Shown here: piece after piece, positions 6,110 through 6,993 of the stretch
Position numbering within the stretch: the first letter of the stretch is position 1
Layout: the number at the start of each line of letters is the position of its first letter
Assembly (NCBI GenBank): GCA_030608245.1
Contig: JAUWEO010000094.1
Location: 1-6,993, forward strand
DNA: 6,993 bases
From: Candidatus Latescibacterota bacterium
Lineage (GTDB): Bacteria; Latescibacterota; MVCY01
Reading direction: 5' to 3'
Position numbers and translations under genes: made by a program
The notes under the pieces: generated by a model
The model's database searches: none
What the model saw: the letters and a program-made list of their open reading frames with translations, nothing else
Told to the model about the DNA's origin: nothing

Positions 6110-6451
6110 TTAACAGGTGAGATGTAGAGCAGCCACAACCCGGCGAGAGTCTTTCAGCAGATTGTAGGTTTTGCAGGCCTTGTCTGTTGGTTCTACTACC
6201 AGTTCTATCCCTTGGGCTTCGATGTGATCGCTGGTCTCGGGTGGCACCTGCATAAGCCCCGGACTGCCCATCCCCACCACCAGCACCTCTGGCCTTGCCT
6301 CTAATATTCCCCTTAGATCGTCAATACTCAGCCGATGTCCCTGTTTACGCCACCAACTGCCATCCACATGATCGGGATAGATGATCACATCCGAGGTGTA
6401 TGTGTTCCCGTCAATAATAATATTCCCGGAGCGATAGGAGTCAATAGTCAT
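6110..6451 (-). CDS. Mth938/AAMDC-like (DUF498) protein
   Basis: A 113-residue single-domain protein of the Mth938-like (AAMDC, DUF498) fold. Family features: 'YRSGNIIIDGNTY' near the N-terminus (6-18), 'DGSWWRKQGH' (30-39), 'VLVVGMGSPGLMQVP' (56-70) with its glycine-rich turn, 'EPTDKACKTYNLL' (87-99), and the C-terminal 'RRVVAALHLTC' (103-113). The length is normal and no part is missing. The molecular function of the bacterial family is not established. The ATG at 6449-6451 has a near-perfect ribosome site, GGAGGTG. Its TAA (6110-6112) is followed four bases later by the ATG of the radical SAM gene, so the two are very probably co-transcribed and perhaps functionally linked. Upstream lies only decayed gene sequence, so a promoter for this pair may sit within 6452-6700, but I see no convincing -35/-10 pair. 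Confidence 0.9.
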   Translation of the reverse strand: MTIDSYRSGNIIIDGNTYTSDVIIYPDHVDGSWWRKQGHRLSIDDLRGILEARPEVLVVGMGSPGLMQVPPETSDHIEAQGIELVVEPTDKACKTYNLLKDSRRVVAALHLTC

Positions 6452-6458
6452 TTTTTCT

Positions 6459-6465
6459 CACCTCC
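6459..6465 (-). promoter_or_regulatory. Ribosome binding site of the DUF498 gene
   Basis: On the minus strand GGAGGTG, about seven bases ahead of the ATG at 6451. It is the strongest site in the window and settles the start of this frame. Confidence 0.8.
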
Positions 6466-6509
6466 GGAAGGGAAGATTCCTTGGATGTTGCCGCTGAGGA
6501 CTTTGGGGG

Positions 6510-6706
6510 CTAATTCTTTACCAGTGCTTCTCTCACGGCTTCCCCCAATCTCTTTGTCCCCTCTTCGATCGCCTCCTCGGGTTCGTGAGAAAATGAGAGC
6601 CTGAGGATACTTTTTATGCTCTCGTCGGGTAAGAGGGTTGTCCGATTACATAGGCCACATTTTTCTCTACATTGGGAAGGCAACGAAATCTGCTAAAGGT
6701 CTTCAG
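6510..6706 (-). pseudogene. Frameshifted 3' remnant of a class I/II aminotransferase gene
   Basis: The last 60 or so codons of a PLP-dependent aminotransferase (2-aminoadipate/MalY-like fold type I) can be read in two frames. One gives 'VEKNVAYVIGQPSYP' and then runs into TAA at 6614-6616. The other picks up at the same point with 'DESIKSILRLSFSHEPEEA' and 'IEEGTKRLGEAVREALVKN', ending in TAG at 6510-6512. Joined, they match the usual ending of these enzymes: the 'VAYVPGxxFxP' loop, the 'LRLSFS' strand whose Arg binds the substrate carboxylate, and the final helix. A one-base shift at about 6625-6640 separates the halves. Everything upstream, including the PLP-lysine region, is gone. About 58 bp separate this remnant from the start of the DUF498 gene, and they hold only that gene's ribosome site. 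Confidence 0.75.
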
Positions 6707-6993
6707 TCATTCAATGGTGGAAGTCTCTTCTCGGGACTGAAGTACTACATAGCCAGAGTCTACCGGGGAATTCAGCATTGTCAGACGCTCTTCTTTTGTT
6801 TGACTGAACTGGCTGAGATATCTGTGCTCTACCGATGTGGCAGAGGGGAGTTTCATCTTTAAGAAGTTTATTTTTTTTCCGTTCTTGGTTATGGCGAAAT
6901 AGAGGTGAGGTCCGGTGGACATACCGGTAGAGCCCACATAAGCAATAACATCTCATTGCCTGACTTTCAACCCCTGTTTGATTCCCCTAGCAA
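6707..6993 (-). pseudogene. Decayed 3' end of an M23 (LytM-type) metallopeptidase gene, cut by the window edge
   Basis: Reading in from the right edge on the minus strand gives 'ARGIKQGLKVRQ', a TGA stop (6953-6955), then 'DVIAYVGSTGMSTGPHLYFA', 'ITKNGKKINFLKMKLPSA' and a tail ending in TGA at 6707-6709. This is the end of an M23 peptidase: family members read 'VxQGxxIGYVGSTGxxTGPHLHxE'. Two lesions are visible. A TGA replaces the conserved Gly after 'VRQ' (GGA to TGA would need one change). The second His of the HxH motif, a zinc ligand in LytM-type enzymes, is Tyr ('PHLY'). Such enzymes cut peptidoglycan cross-links or activate amidases in the envelope; this copy should be inactive. The N-terminal part, including the HxxxD ligands, lies outside the window, so its state is unknown. 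Confidence 0.75.

Noticed and set aside
6638..6862. 74-residue plus-strand frame at the right end
   Set aside because: It lies antisense to the M23 and aminotransferase remnants and resembles no known protein.
6953..6955. TGA recoded as glycine, as in Gracilibacteria/SR1, because it sits at a conserved Gly codon
   Set aside because: The YfiR-like, kinase and radical SAM genes all end properly at TGA, and the same peptidase remnant has lost a zinc ligand, so pseudogene decay explains it better.
6711..6956. 81-residue minus-strand frame overlapping the M23 remnant
   Set aside because: It is the same DNA in another frame; the frame giving the 'YVGSTG...TGPHLY' motif is the meaningful one.

Overview
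The window looks like ordinary chromosome from a diderm, probably uncultivated, bacterium. The case for an outer-membrane cell plan is a YfiR-type periplasmic protein with a signal peptide, paired with a kinase that has a CHASE8-like periplasmic sensor region. I cannot name the phylum from this sequence. Genes use the standard code with TGA as a real stop, and ATG, GTG and TTG starts all occur.

Left part, + strand (1-3273): a YfiR/DUF4154-family periplasmic protein is followed 18 nt later by a 779-residue hybrid sensor histidine kinase (two membrane segments, CHASE8-like periplasmic region, HAMP, PAS, HisKA, HATPase_c, receiver). A small DUF3467 protein follows 29 nt after that. The first two look like one signalling module: the periplasmic protein probably gates the kinase, as YfiR gates the diguanylate cyclase YfiN, but with a phosphorelay output instead of c-di-GMP.

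Right part, - strand (3270-6993, transcribed right to left): a decayed M23 peptidase 3' end, a frameshifted aminotransferase 3' end, an intact Mth938/AAMDC-like (DUF498) protein, an intact PflA-like radical SAM protein, the 3' remnant of a sugar-phosphate-isomerase-like TIM barrel, purM (AIR synthetase), and a VanZ-like membrane protein. The two blocks converge, and the DUF3467 and VanZ-like genes overlap tail to tail by 4 nt.

Two things stand out. First, the YfiR plus CHASE8-kinase pair. Second, the architecture around the radical SAM gene: its first residues after the start and its last four residues plus stop are encoded by 7-bp repeats (consensus ATTGGTG/ACTGGTG) lying in inverted orientation at its two ends, and the neighbouring isomerase gene is cut off at one of them. 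Three of the seven minus-strand genes survive only as 3' pieces, which suggests repeated deletion in this interval. I found no RNA gene, CRISPR array, insertion sequence, or clear new defence or biosynthetic system.
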